Shown here piece by piece: positions 51,192-60,313 of a stretch of DNA of 64,000 bases. Every line of letters starts with the position of its first letter. Positions within the stretch are counted from its first letter, which is position 1. The notes beneath the pieces are model-generated. The model saw nothing but the letters and a program-made list of their open reading frames with translations, was not told the origin of the DNA and ran no database searches. The stretch covers positions 3,286,001-3,350,000 of the forward strand of contig NZ_CP071405.1 in the NCBI RefSeq assembly GCF_022647325.1, read 5' to 3'. The DNA comes from Pantoea deleyi (GTDB lineage Bacteria > Pseudomonadota > Gammaproteobacteria > Enterobacterales > Enterobacteriaceae). A program made the translations under genes and the position numbers.

Positions 51192-54100
51192 ATGTTCACC
51201 ACCGTACTGATTGCCAACCGCGGCGAGATTGCCTGTCGCGCCATCCGCACCCTGAAGCGCCTCGGCGTGAAAAGCGTCGCGGTCTACTCTGACGCCGACC
51301 GCAACGCCCGGCACGTCAGGCAGGCGGATGTGGCTATCGCCCTGGGCGGCGACAAAGCCAGCGACAGCTATCTGCGCATCGACAAAATTCTGGCGGCGGC
51401 GCAGCAGAGCGGCGCGCAGGCGATCTGGCCTGGCTACGGTTTTCTCTCCGAAAGCCAGCCGTTTGCCGAAGCCTGCGAAGCGGCAGGCATCGCCTTTGTC
51501 GGCCCGACCGCGCAGCAGATTGGCGAGTTCGGACTGAAGCACCGCGCGCGCGAACTGGCGGCCCGTGCGGGCGTGCCGATGACACCGGGCACGCCGCTGC
51601 TGGCGTCGCTTGAGGCGGCGCTGCAGGCCGCCGATGAGATTGGCTATCCGGTGATGCTGAAAAGCACCGCGGGCGGCGGCGGTATTGGCCTGACACGCTG
51701 CGCCGATGCGCAGGCTCTGGCCAGCGCCTGGGAGAGCGTGCGCCGCCTCGGCAAGCAGTTCTTCAGTGATGCCGGGGTGTTTCTGGAGCGCTGTATCGAT
51801 CGCGCCCGTCACATCGAAGTCCAGATTTTTGGCGACGGCAACGGCACCGTGGTGGCGCTGGGCGAACGCGACTGCTCGCTGCAGCGCCGTAATCAGAAGG
51901 TGGTGGAGGAGACGCCTGCGCCGGGCCTGTCGCCCGCCACGCGCGAGGCCCTGCTCGCGTCGGCGGTGCGGCTCGGTGAGCTGGTAAACTACCGCAGCGC
52001 GGGCACCGTGGAGTATATCTACGACGTCAGCCAGCAGACATTCTACTTCCTGGAGGTCAACACCCGCCTGCAGGTGGAACATCCGGTTACGGAGTGCGTC
52101 ACCGGGCTGGACCTGGTGGCGTGCATGTTACAGGTGGCGGCGGGCGATGCGGTGGACTGGGCGCGTCTGCAGCAGGCGCCGCAGGGGGCGGCGATTGAAG
52201 TCCGTCTCTATGCCGAAGATCCCCTGAAAAACTTTCAGCCCAGCCCAGGCCTCTTAACGGGCGTGGTCTTTCCCGAGGGCGTGCGGGTCGACACGGGTGT
52301 CGAAACCGGCAGCGAGGTTTCCAGCTTCTACGATCCGATGATCGCCAAGCTGATTGTGCACGCCGACAGCCGCGATGCGGCCCTGGAAAAACTGCAGCAG
52401 GCGCTGGATGCCACCCAGCTGCACGGCATCGCCACCAACCTGGATTACCTGCGGCAGATCACCACCAGCGACACGTTTCGCAGCGGCAGCGTCTGGACCC
52501 GCTATCTCGACAGCGTGGTGCCCGCCGCCCCGGTGGTGGAGGTGCTGCAGCCCGGCACCTTCAGTTCGGTTCAGGACTATCCCGGCCGCCTCGGCTACTG
52601 GGACATCGGCGTGCCGCCTTCCGGCCCGATGGACGATTTCGCCTTCCGGCTGGCTAACCGCATCGTCGGGAACCATGCATCGGCAGCGGGCCTGGAGTTT
52701 ACGCTGCAGGGGCCGACCCTGCGCTTCCACTGCGATGCCACGCTGGCGCTGACCGGCGCGGCGTGTGACGCCACGCTGGATGGCGAGCCGGTGAGCTACT
52801 GGCAGCCGCTGACGGTAAAAGCGGGACAGACGCTGGCGCTGGGCCGCGCCCGAGAGGGCTGCCGCAGCTATCTGGCGGTGCGCAACGGCTTCGACGTACC
52901 GGTCTATCTCGGCAGCCGCAGCACCTTCTCGCTGGGCCAGTTCGGCGGTCACGCCGGGCGCACCCTGCGTGTGGCCGATATGCTGCCGATCTCCCGGCCT
53001 GAACAGGCGGCCTGCACCACCCCTGCCCCGATCAGCGCACCGCAGCCGCTCGACGCGGCGCTGATCCCGCACTACGGCAGCGAATGGCGTATCGGCGTCC
53101 TCTACGGGCCGCACGGCGCGCCGGACTTCTTCACCCAGGCCGCGATTGATGAGTTCTTTGCCAGTGACTGGCAGGTGCACTACAACTCCAACCGCCTCGG
53201 CGTGCGGCTGGTCGGCCCGAAACCCACCTGGACCCGTGCCAACGGCGGTGAAGCGGGCCTGCATCCCTCAAACGTACACGACTGCGAATATGCCATCGGC
53301 GCGGTCAACTTTACCGGCGACTTTCCGGTGATCCTGACGCATGACGGCCCCAGTCTGGGCGGCTTTGTCTGTCCGGTGACCATCGCCAGAGCGGAGCTGT
53401 GGAAGGTGGGTCAGGTCAAACCTGGCGACACCATCCGCTTCCACCCGATTTCCGCAGACGATGCGCTGGCGCGGGAAAAAGCGCAGACGCATCTGATCGA
53501 AACCCTGCGGCCGGAGCATCCGCCAGCGTTTGCCGTGCCGTCGCTGGCCGAAACTGCCCACGGCTCCGCGACGATCCTGGCCGCGCGGGACGCGACAGGC
53601 AGCACACCGGCCGTGGTCTACCGCCAGGCGGGCGACAAATATGTGCTGATTGAGTATGGCGATAACGTACTGGATCTGGCGCTGCGCCTGCGCGTGCATC
53701 TGCTGATGAATGCGCTGAAAGCAGAGGCTGAACCGGGCATTGAGGAGCTGTCGCCGGGTGTGCGGTCGCTGCAGGTGCGCTACGACAGCCTGGTTATCAG
53801 CCAGGCGCGGCTGATGTCGCTGCTGCTGACGCTGGAGGCCACGCTGGGCGATGTCAGCACCCTTAAAGTGCCGTCGCGCGTCGTGTGGATGCCGATGGCG
53901 TTTGAAGACAGCGCCACGCTGGGCGCCGTCAGCCGCTATCAGGAGACGGTGCGCGCCACGGCCCCCTGGCTGCCGAATAACGTCGATTTCATTCAGCGCA
54001 TTAACGGCCTGAGCAGCCGCGAAGCGGTGCGCGATACCCTGTTCGACGCTAGCTATCTGGTGCTGGGACTGGGCGACGTCTATCTAGGCGCCCCCTGCGC

Positions 54101-54821
54101 GGTGCCGATCGATCCGCGTCATCGCCTGCTGAGTTCCAAATACAGTCCGGCGCGCACCTTTACCGCCGAAGGCACCGTCGGTATCGGCGGCATGTATATG
54201 TGCATCTACGGCATGGATTCGCCCGGCGGCTATCAGCTGGTGGGCCGCACGCTGCCGATCTGGAACACCTTCCTGAAAAATCCGCAGTTCGCGGCCGATG
54301 CGCCATGGCTGCTGCGCTTCTTCGACCAGGTGCGCTTCTATCCGGTAAGTGAGAGCGAACTGAATCGGCTGCGCGAAGATTTCCGTGAAGGCCGCGCCAG
54401 CCTGCGTATTGAAGAGACCGAGTTTGATTTCGCCGCTCATCAGCAGTTCCTTGCCGATCACGCCGCTGAGATCGCCGCCTTTCGCCAGCGTCAGGCTGCT
54501 GCCTTTGAACAGGAAGTGCAGCACTGGGCGCGGGAAGAGGAGAACGCCCCGCCTGTGCAGGAGGCCGCCACCGGCGTCAGTGACGAGGATCACAGCGGCC
54601 TGGCCGTGCAGGCTGACCTCAATGGCAACATCTGGAAAGTGCTGGTGCAGCCGGGCGAGGCGGTCAGCGCCGGTCAGACGCTGATCATCGTGGAGGCGAT
54701 GAAGATGGAGCTGGCGATTGTCGCACCTCAGGCGGGCCGCGTGACGCGGATCCTTTGTCAGGCGGGGCGGCCGGTCACGCCCGGCGACACCCTGTTATGG
54801 CTTGAACCGGAGGCAGAATGA
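51192..54821 (+). CDS. uca: Biotin-dependent urea carboxylase
   Basis: Carboxylates urea to allophanate with ATP and bicarbonate. Single chain of 1209 residues. The biotin carboxylase domain (1 to about 450) has LIANRGEIACRAIRTLKRLG, the Gly-rich loop KSTAGGGGIGLTR and FLEVNTRLQVEHPVTE. The carboxyltransferase follows as an AHS2-like half (from about 455, SVQDYPGRLGYWDIGVPPSG) and an AHS1-like half (from about 805). The biotinyl domain has the modified lysine in VEAMKMEL (about 1175). No carboxyguanidine deiminase genes accompany it, which favours urea over guanidine as substrate; the specificity residue should be checked. Confidence 0.92.
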   Translation: MFTTVLIANRGEIACRAIRTLKRLGVKSVAVYSDADRNARHVRQADVAIALGGDKASDSYLRIDKILAAAQQSGAQAIWPGYGFLSESQPFAEACEAAGIAFVGPTAQQIGEFGLKHRARELAARAGVPMTPGTPLLASLEAALQAADEIGYPVMLKSTAGGGGIGLTRCADAQALASAWESVRRLGKQFFSDAGVFLERCIDRARHIEVQIFGDGNGTVVALGERDCSLQRRNQKVVEETPAPGLSPATREALLASAVRLGELVNYRSAGTVEYIYDVSQQTFYFLEVNTRLQVEHPVTECVTGLDLVACMLQVAAGDAVDWARLQQAPQGAAIEVRLYAEDPLKNFQPSPGLLTGVVFPEGVRVDTGVETGSEVSSFYDPMIAKLIVHADSRDAALEKLQQALDATQLHGIATNLDYLRQITTSDTFRSGSVWTRYLDSVVPAAPVVEVLQPGTFSSVQDYPGRLGYWDIGVPPSGPMDDFAFRLANRIVGNHASAAGLEFTLQGPTLRFHCDATLALTGAACDATLDGEPVSYWQPLTVKAGQTLALGRAREGCRSYLAVRNGFDVPVYLGSRSTFSLGQFGGHAGRTLRVADMLPISRPEQAACTTPAPISAPQPLDAALIPHYGSEWRIGVLYGPHGAPDFFTQAAIDEFFASDWQVHYNSNRLGVRLVGPKPTWTRANGGEAGLHPSNVHDCEYAIGAVNFTGDFPVILTHDGPSLGGFVCPVTIARAELWKVGQVKPGDTIRFHPISADDALAREKAQTHLIETLRPEHPPAFAVPSLAETAHGSATILAARDATGSTPAVVYRQAGDKYVLIEYGDNVLDLALRLRVHLLMNALKAEAEPGIEELSPGVRSLQVRYDSLVISQARLMSLLLTLEATLGDVSTLKVPSRVVWMPMAFEDSATLGAVSRYQETVRATAPWLPNNVDFIQRINGLSSREAVRDTLFDASYLVLGLGDVYLGAPCAVPIDPRHRLLSSKYSPARTFTAEGTVGIGGMYMCIYGMDSPGGYQLVGRTLPIWNTFLKNPQFAADAPWLLRFFDQVRFYPVSESELNRLREDFREGRASLRIEETEFDFAAHQQFLADHAAEIAAFRQRQAAAFEQEVQHWAREEENAPPVQEAATGVSDEDHSGLAVQADLNGNIWKVLVQPGEAVSAGQTLIIVEAMKMELAIVAPQAGRVTRILCQAGRPVTPGDTLLWLEPEAE

Positions 54822-55513
54822 GAGCACATCCTCCGAAAGCGCGCCCCGAAGCGCTGGCCGAACGGGTCTATCAGGCCCTGAAGGCCGATATTTTTGCCTT
54901 TCGCCTGATGCCGGGCGATCGCTTCAGCGAAAGCGAAATCGCCGCGCGCATGGCGGTCAGCCGCACCCCGGTGCGCCAGGCGCTGTTCCGGCTGGAGCGT
55001 GAAGGCTTTGTGGACGTCTGGTTTCGCAGCGGCTGGCAGATTAAGACCTTTGATTTCGCCTGGTTCGAATCGCTCTATGATCTGCGCACCGTGCTGGAGT
55101 GCGAGGCGGTAAAACGCCTCTGCGCCCTGCCCGCGCCGCAGTGCGCCGCGCTACTCGAAGCACTCAACCAGTTCTGGTGTGAGTCGGAGGCGCTCACCGA
55201 CGGACTGGTGGTATCGCAGCATGATGAGGCGTTTCACATGACGCTGGTCGCCGCCGCCGGTAATCCGGAGATGGCGCGCATTCACGCCGAACTCACGGAG
55301 AAGATCCGCATCATCCGTCGCCTCGACTTCACCCGCGACGATCGCATCTGCGCCACCTATCAGGAACATGCGCAGATTTTACAGGCAATTTTTCAGCAGC
55401 AGCGTGCCACGGCACAACAGATCCTGACCGATCACATCGCCGTCAGTAAGGCGGAAGTCCGCAAGATCACGCTGCACCGCCTCCAGCAGGCCCGGCTTCA
55501 GCTCACCGAATAA
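54818..55513 (+). CDS. GntR-family regulator with FCD domain
   Basis: A 231-residue regulator. The N-terminal winged helix has LAERVYQALKADIFAFRLMPG and the recognition region SESEIAARMAVSRTPVRQAL. The C-terminal FCD domain carries candidate metal or ligand residues in DEAFHMTL, EHAQIL and DHIAVSK. It overlaps the uca stop through ATGA and sits between the catabolic and transport genes, so it probably responds to a urea-pathway metabolite or nitrogen signal. Ligand and operator are unknown. No promoter-sized gap separates it from urtA. Confidence 0.85.
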   Translation: MRAHPPKARPEALAERVYQALKADIFAFRLMPGDRFSESEIAARMAVSRTPVRQALFRLEREGFVDVWFRSGWQIKTFDFAWFESLYDLRTVLECEAVKRLCALPAPQCAALLEALNQFWCESEALTDGLVVSQHDEAFHMTLVAAAGNPEMARIHAELTEKIRIIRRLDFTRDDRICATYQEHAQILQAIFQQQRATAQQILTDHIAVSKAEVRKITLHRLQQARLQLTE

Positions 55514-55537
55514 TACCACTACCACTCAGGGGTTCAG

Positions 55538-56809
55538 ATGATGAAAAGACGTTCGTTGATCAAGGCTTTTGCGCTCTCCGCCACCGTTGTCAGTCTGGGT
55601 TTCACCTGGAGTGCCCAGGCTGCGGATACCATCAAAGTGGGGATCATGCATTCCCTCTCCGGCACCATGGCGATTTCTGAAACGCCGCTGAAAGATGTGG
55701 CGCTGATGACGATCGATGAGATCAACGCCAGAGGGGGCGTGCTGGGGAAAAAGCTGGAGCCGGTGGTGGTGGATCCCGCCTCCAACTGGCCGCTGTTTGC
55801 CGAAAAAGCGCGCCAGCTGCTGACGCAGGATAAGGCGGCCGTGGTGTTTGGCTGCTGGACCTCGGTTTCACGTAAGTCGGTGCTGCCGGTGTTTGAAGAG
55901 CTGAACGGCCTGCTCTTCTACCCGGTGCAGTATGAAGGGGAAGAGATGTCGCCCAACGTCTTCTACACCGGTGCCGCGCCGAATCAGCAGGCGATCCCGG
56001 CCGTGGAGTACCTGATGAGCGAAGATGGCGGCAGCGCGAAACGCTTCTTCCTGCTGGGCACCGACTACGTCTATCCGCGTACCACCAACAAGATCCTGCG
56101 CGCCTTCCTGCACAGCAAAGGCGTGGCGGACAGCGATATCAAAGAGGTCTATACGCCTTTCGGTTACAGCGATTATCAGACCATCGTCGCGGACATTAAA
56201 AAGTTTGCGGCGGGCGGCAAAACGGCCGTGGTCTCCACCATCAATGGCGACTCCAACGTGCCGTTCTACAAAGAGCTGGCCAACCAGGGAATCAAGGCCA
56301 CTGACATTCCGGTCGTCGCCTTCTCGGTGGGCGAAGAGGAGTTGCGCGGCATCGACACCCGACCGCTGGTGGGCCAGTTAGCGGCCTGGAACTATTTCGA
56401 GTCGATTGATAATCCGGTTAATGCCAGATTCGTCGCCGATTACCGCGCTTACGCCAAAGCGCACAACCTGCCGAACGCCGCCACCGTCGTCACCAACGAT
56501 CCGATGGAGGCAACCTATGTAGGGATCCATATGTGGGCGCAGGCGGTGGAAAAAGCGGGCACCACGGACGTCGACAAAGTGCGGGCGGCCATGGCCGGCC
56601 AGACCTTTAAGGCCCCGGATGGCTTTACCCTGACGATGGATCAGACCAACCACCATCTGCATAAGCCGGTCATGATTGGCGAGGTGGAAGAGAACGGCCA
56701 GTTCAGCGTGGTATGGCAGACCGATCAGCCGGTTCGCGCGCAGCCGTGGAGCCCCTATATCGCCGGTAACGACAAAAAGCCCGATCACCCGGTCAAGACC
56801 GCGCAGTAA
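55538..56809 (+). CDS. urtA: Urea ABC transporter substrate-binding protein UrtA
   Basis: Periplasmic binding protein of the high-affinity urea importer, of the Leu/amide-binding family. The 423-residue protein has a signal peptide (MMKRRSLIKAFALSATVVSLG, cleavage near SAQA) whose KRRSLIK is Tat-like. It is followed by IKVGIMHSLSGTMAISETPLKDVALM, typical of UrtA. VFGCWTSVSRKSVLPVFE and LFYPVQYEGEE belong to the ligand cleft. ATGs at 55538 and 55541 both follow AGGGG. The 24-base gap to the regulator holds only the ribosome-binding site. Confidence 0.93.
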   Translation: MMKRRSLIKAFALSATVVSLGFTWSAQAADTIKVGIMHSLSGTMAISETPLKDVALMTIDEINARGGVLGKKLEPVVVDPASNWPLFAEKARQLLTQDKAAVVFGCWTSVSRKSVLPVFEELNGLLFYPVQYEGEEMSPNVFYTGAAPNQQAIPAVEYLMSEDGGSAKRFFLLGTDYVYPRTTNKILRAFLHSKGVADSDIKEVYTPFGYSDYQTIVADIKKFAAGGKTAVVSTINGDSNVPFYKELANQGIKATDIPVVAFSVGEEELRGIDTRPLVGQLAAWNYFESIDNPVNARFVADYRAYAKAHNLPNAATVVTNDPMEATYVGIHMWAQAVEKAGTTDVDKVRAAMAGQTFKAPDGFTLTMDQTNHHLHKPVMIGEVEENGQFSVVWQTDQPVRAQPWSPYIAGNDKKPDHPVKTAQ

Positions 56810-56885
56810 TGGTGCGCGGCGGATAACCCGGCCGCGTCACCTGCTGTGACGCGGCCGCGATGCTCTCCCTGACGAGGCTCTCTTT

Positions 56886-58451
56886 ATGAATCTATGTCGC
56901 TGCTTTCTCAGCCTGCTGCTGCTGATGCCGCTGATGGCCAGCGCCGGACCGGCTGCGGACTTTGCGGCCGCCAGCCGCAGCCAGCAGGCGGCACTGCTGC
57001 AGCAGTGGGCCGCGGCGCCCGACAGTCAGCGCCTGCCGCTGCTGGAGGCGCTGCATGCCGAAACCGTGGTTACCGACCAGAACAGGCAGCCGTTCAGCCA
57101 GCAGGGTGCGACGCTGCAGCCGCTGGACACGGTGGCGCAGCCTGCCGGCAGCCTGAAAAAACTGTTTATGAACAACCGGCTGCGGGTACTGGTCAACACT
57201 GCGCTGGCCGCCCACCAGCTGGTCAGCCCGGATGTCGCTCTGCGCCTGCGCGCGGCCCGGCAGTTGCAAAATGAGGGGATGGCGGACCAGCTCCCCCTGC
57301 TGGAACAGCGGCTGGCCGCCGAGCCGGACAGTCGGGTCCACGCCGCGTTAGCGCTGGCGCTGGCGAATCTGCAGCTGGCCGATCGCGAGCCGATGGTGCG
57401 TCTGCGGGCGGTTCAGCAGCTGGGTGAGTCCGGCGATCCCAATACTCAGGCCAGCCTGCAGCGTCTGACTCAGGCCGCGAACGAGCCGGATCCCACGGTG
57501 CGGGCGGCGGCGGCGCAGAGCCTGCAACAGATTCAGAAGCGGCTGATGTGGGGCGATCTGCTGGGGCAGGCCTTCAGCGGCCTGTCGCTCGGGTCGATTC
57601 TGCTGCTGGCCGCGCTGGGCCTGGCGATCACCTACGGTCTGCTTGGGGTGATTAACATGGCGCACGGTGAAATGCTGATGCTCGGCGCGTATGCCACCTG
57701 GTGGGTGCAGGGTCTGTTTCAGCAGTTCGCGCCGCACTATTTAGCCTGGTATCCGCTGCTGGCGCTGCCGGTCGCCTTTCTGGTCACCGCCGCCATCGGC
57801 ATGGCGCTGGAGCGCACGGTGATCCGCCATCTCTATGGCCGTCCGCTGGAGACACTGCTCGCCACCTGGGGGATCAGCCTGATGCTGATCCAGCTGGTCC
57901 GGGTACTGTTCGGCGCACAGAACCTGGAGGTGGCGAATCCGGCGTGGCTCTCGGGCGGCCTGACGCTGCTGCCTAACCTGGTGCTGCCGTGGAACCGTAT
58001 CGCGGTGATCCTGTTTGTGGTGTTTGTGCTGGCGCTCACCTGGCTGCTGCTGAACCGCACCCGCCTGGGCATGAACGTCCGGGCCGTAACCCAGAACCGT
58101 GCGATGGCGGAGTGCTGCGGCGTACCGACCGGCCGCGTCGATATGCTGGCGTTTGGCCTCGGCTCCGGTATCGCCGGGCTGGGTGGCGTGGCGCTGTCCC
58201 AGCTCGGCAATGTCGGGCCGGAGCTGGGCCAGGGCTACATCATCGACTCGTTTCTGGTGGTGGTGCTGGGTGGCGTTGGCCAGCTGGCGGGCACCGTGGT
58301 CGCGGCGTTCAGCCTGGGCATTCTCAACAAAGTGCTGGAGCCGCAGATGGGCGCCGTGCTGGGCAAGATCCTGATTCTGATGATCATCGTGCTGTTTATT
58401 CAGAAACGCCCGCAGGGCCTGTTTGCGGTTAAAGGAAGGGTGACTGACTGA
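56886..58451 (+). CDS. urtB: Urea ABC transporter permease UrtB
   Basis: LivH-type inner-membrane subunit. The 521-residue protein is long. Residues 1-20 form a signal-like segment. Residues about 20-220 are a soluble, Ala/Gln/Leu-rich, HEAT-like region with repeated RLRAARQLQNEG/VRLRAVQQLGESG units, known from proteobacterial UrtB. The permease starts near 225 (FSGLSLGSILLLAALGLAITYGLLGVINMAHGEMLMLGAY) with about eight helices and the EAA-like region GLGSGIAGLGGVAL. Its stop overlaps the urtC start by one base. Confidence 0.92.
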   Translation: MNLCRCFLSLLLLMPLMASAGPAADFAAASRSQQAALLQQWAAAPDSQRLPLLEALHAETVVTDQNRQPFSQQGATLQPLDTVAQPAGSLKKLFMNNRLRVLVNTALAAHQLVSPDVALRLRAARQLQNEGMADQLPLLEQRLAAEPDSRVHAALALALANLQLADREPMVRLRAVQQLGESGDPNTQASLQRLTQAANEPDPTVRAAAAQSLQQIQKRLMWGDLLGQAFSGLSLGSILLLAALGLAITYGLLGVINMAHGEMLMLGAYATWWVQGLFQQFAPHYLAWYPLLALPVAFLVTAAIGMALERTVIRHLYGRPLETLLATWGISLMLIQLVRVLFGAQNLEVANPAWLSGGLTLLPNLVLPWNRIAVILFVVFVLALTWLLLNRTRLGMNVRAVTQNRAMAECCGVPTGRVDMLAFGLGSGIAGLGGVALSQLGNVGPELGQGYIIDSFLVVVLGGVGQLAGTVVAAFSLGILNKVLEPQMGAVLGKILILMIIVLFIQKRPQGLFAVKGRVTD

Positions 58452-59524
58452 TGACGCAACCCATGACGCTTCGCGTGGCGCGTACCGCGCCGCGCCTGAC
58501 ACTCAGCCTCGGCCTGCTGGTCGCGCTGGCGCTGCTGCTGATGCCGTTTCTGGCGCTGCTGCCCGCCACGCATCCGCTGGCCCTCTCGACCTATACCCTG
58601 ACGCTGGTCGGCAAAATCCTCTGCTATGCGGTGGTCGCGGTGGCGCTGGATCTGGTGTGGGGATACGCCGGTCTGCTGTCGCTGGGGCACGGCCTGTTTT
58701 TCGCCCTGGGCGGCTATGCCATGGGCATGTACCTGATGCGCCAGGCCGCGGGTGAGGGTTTACCCGCCTTTATGTCCTTTCTCTCCTGGCATGAGCTGCC
58801 CTGGTTCTGGACCGGCACCCAGTACTTCGCCTGGGCGCTCTGCCTGAGCATGCTGGTGCCGGGCCTGCTGGCCTGGCTGTTTGGCTTCTTCGCTTTTCGC
58901 TCAAAAATCAAAGGCGTCTACTTCTCCATCATCACCCAGGCGCTGACCTACGCCGGTATGCTGCTGTTCTTCCGCAACGAAACCGGGTTTGGCGGCAACA
59001 ACGGGTTTACCGGCTTTACCACCCTGCTCGGCTTTTCCGTCACGGCGACGGGCACCCGTATCGGGCTGTTCGTTGCCACGGTGCTGCTGCTGCTGCTGAG
59101 CCTGGCGATCGGCTTTGCCCTGGCGCGCAGCAAGTTTGGCCGGGTGCTGACCGCGGTGCGGGATGCGGAGAATCGCCTGATGTTCTGCGGATACGATCCG
59201 CGCGGCTTTAAGCTGTTTGTCTGGACGCTCTCCGCTGTGCTGTGCGGCCTGGCCGGGGCGCTTTATGTGCCGCAGGTCGGCATTATCAATCCGGGAGAAA
59301 TGTCACCGGCTAACTCGATCGAAGCCGCCATCTGGGTGGCGCTGGGCGGACGCGGCACGCTGATTGGCCCGCTGCTGGGGGCGGCGATTGTCAACGGCGC
59401 ACGCAGCATCTTCACCGTGGCCTTCCCGGAGTACTGGCTGTTCTTTCTGGGTCTGATGTTCATTCTGGTGACGCTGTTTCTGCCCTCTGGCGTCATTGGC
59501 CTGCTGCGCCGGAGGAAACCATGA
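58451..59524 (+). CDS. urtC: Urea ABC transporter permease UrtC
   Basis: LivM-type permease partner of UrtB. The 357 residues form about nine helices. Recognisable segments are VALDLVWGYAGLLSLGHGLFFALGGYAMGMYL, KIKGVYFSIITQALTYAGML, and the cytoplasmic coupling segment with GLAGALYVPQVGIINPGEMSPANSIE. It is translationally coupled to urtB (TGATG) and urtD (ATGA). Confidence 0.92.
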   Translation: MTQPMTLRVARTAPRLTLSLGLLVALALLLMPFLALLPATHPLALSTYTLTLVGKILCYAVVAVALDLVWGYAGLLSLGHGLFFALGGYAMGMYLMRQAAGEGLPAFMSFLSWHELPWFWTGTQYFAWALCLSMLVPGLLAWLFGFFAFRSKIKGVYFSIITQALTYAGMLLFFRNETGFGGNNGFTGFTTLLGFSVTATGTRIGLFVATVLLLLLSLAIGFALARSKFGRVLTAVRDAENRLMFCGYDPRGFKLFVWTLSAVLCGLAGALYVPQVGIINPGEMSPANSIEAAIWVALGGRGTLIGPLLGAAIVNGARSIFTVAFPEYWLFFLGLMFILVTLFLPSGVIGLLRRRKP

Positions 59525-60312
59525 GTGATGCCCTGTTTACCCAGCCCCAGCGGGCGGATCGTCATCGGCTGCAGCGCGATCCGGTGCTGCAGCTGGAGAA
59601 GATCAACGTCTCGTTCGAGGGCTTTCGCGCGCTCACCGATCTGTCGCTGCAGATCGGCATCGGTGAACTCCGCTGCGTGATCGGCCCCAACGGCGCGGGC
59701 AAAACCACGCTGATGGATGTGATTACCGGCAAAACCCGACCCGATTCGGGCCGGGTGATCTATGACCAGAACAGCGATCTGACCCGTCTTTCGCCGGTGG
59801 AGATCGCCCGCGCCGGTATCGGCCGCAAGTTTCAGAAGCCCACGGTGTTTGAGGCGTTAACGGTCACTGAGAATCTGGAGATCGCGCTTAAAACCGATAA
59901 ATCGGTCTGGGCCAGCCTGCGCGCCCGCCTCAACAGCGAACAGCGTGATCGCATTGATGAAGTGCTGAAACTGCTGCGGCTGGGCGCTGAACGCCAGCGC
60001 CGGGCGGGCCTGCTGTCGCACGGCCAGAAGCAGTTTCTGGAGATCGGGATGCTGCTGGTGCAGGAGCCGCATCTGCTGCTGCTGGATGAGCCTGCGGCGG
60101 GCATGACCGACGCCGAGACGGACTACACCGCCGAGCTGTTCCGCAGCCTGGCGGGCAAACACTCGCTGATGGTGGTGGAGCATGACATGGGTTTTGTGGA
60201 GACCATCGCCGACCATGTCACGGTGCTGCATCAGGGTCAGGTGCTGGCAGAAGGGTCGTTGCGCGAGGTGCAGGCCAACGAGCAGGTTATCGACGTTTAT
60301 CTGGGGCGCTGA
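59521..60312 (+). CDS. urtD: Urea ABC transporter ATPase UrtD
   Basis: LivG-type ATP-binding subunit of 263 residues. Walker A is GPNGAGKTTLMDVITG (about residue 58), the signature-like LLSHGQKQFLEIGMLL, Walker B LLLLDEPAAGM, and H-loop MVVEHDMGFVE. A 25-residue N-terminal extension precedes the core. The start overlaps the urtC stop by four bases. Confidence 0.94.
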   Translation: MSDALFTQPQRADRHRLQRDPVLQLEKINVSFEGFRALTDLSLQIGIGELRCVIGPNGAGKTTLMDVITGKTRPDSGRVIYDQNSDLTRLSPVEIARAGIGRKFQKPTVFEALTVTENLEIALKTDKSVWASLRARLNSEQRDRIDEVLKLLRLGAERQRRAGLLSHGQKQFLEIGMLLVQEPHLLLLDEPAAGMTDAETDYTAELFRSLAGKHSLMVVEHDMGFVETIADHVTVLHQGQVLAEGSLREVQANEQVIDVYLGR

Positions 60313-60313
60313 G

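Noticed and set aside
52254..53264. 336-codon open frame antisense to the urea carboxylase gene
   Set aside because: Arg/Ala/Gln-rich shadow frame with no domain. uca motifs are continuous on the plus strand.
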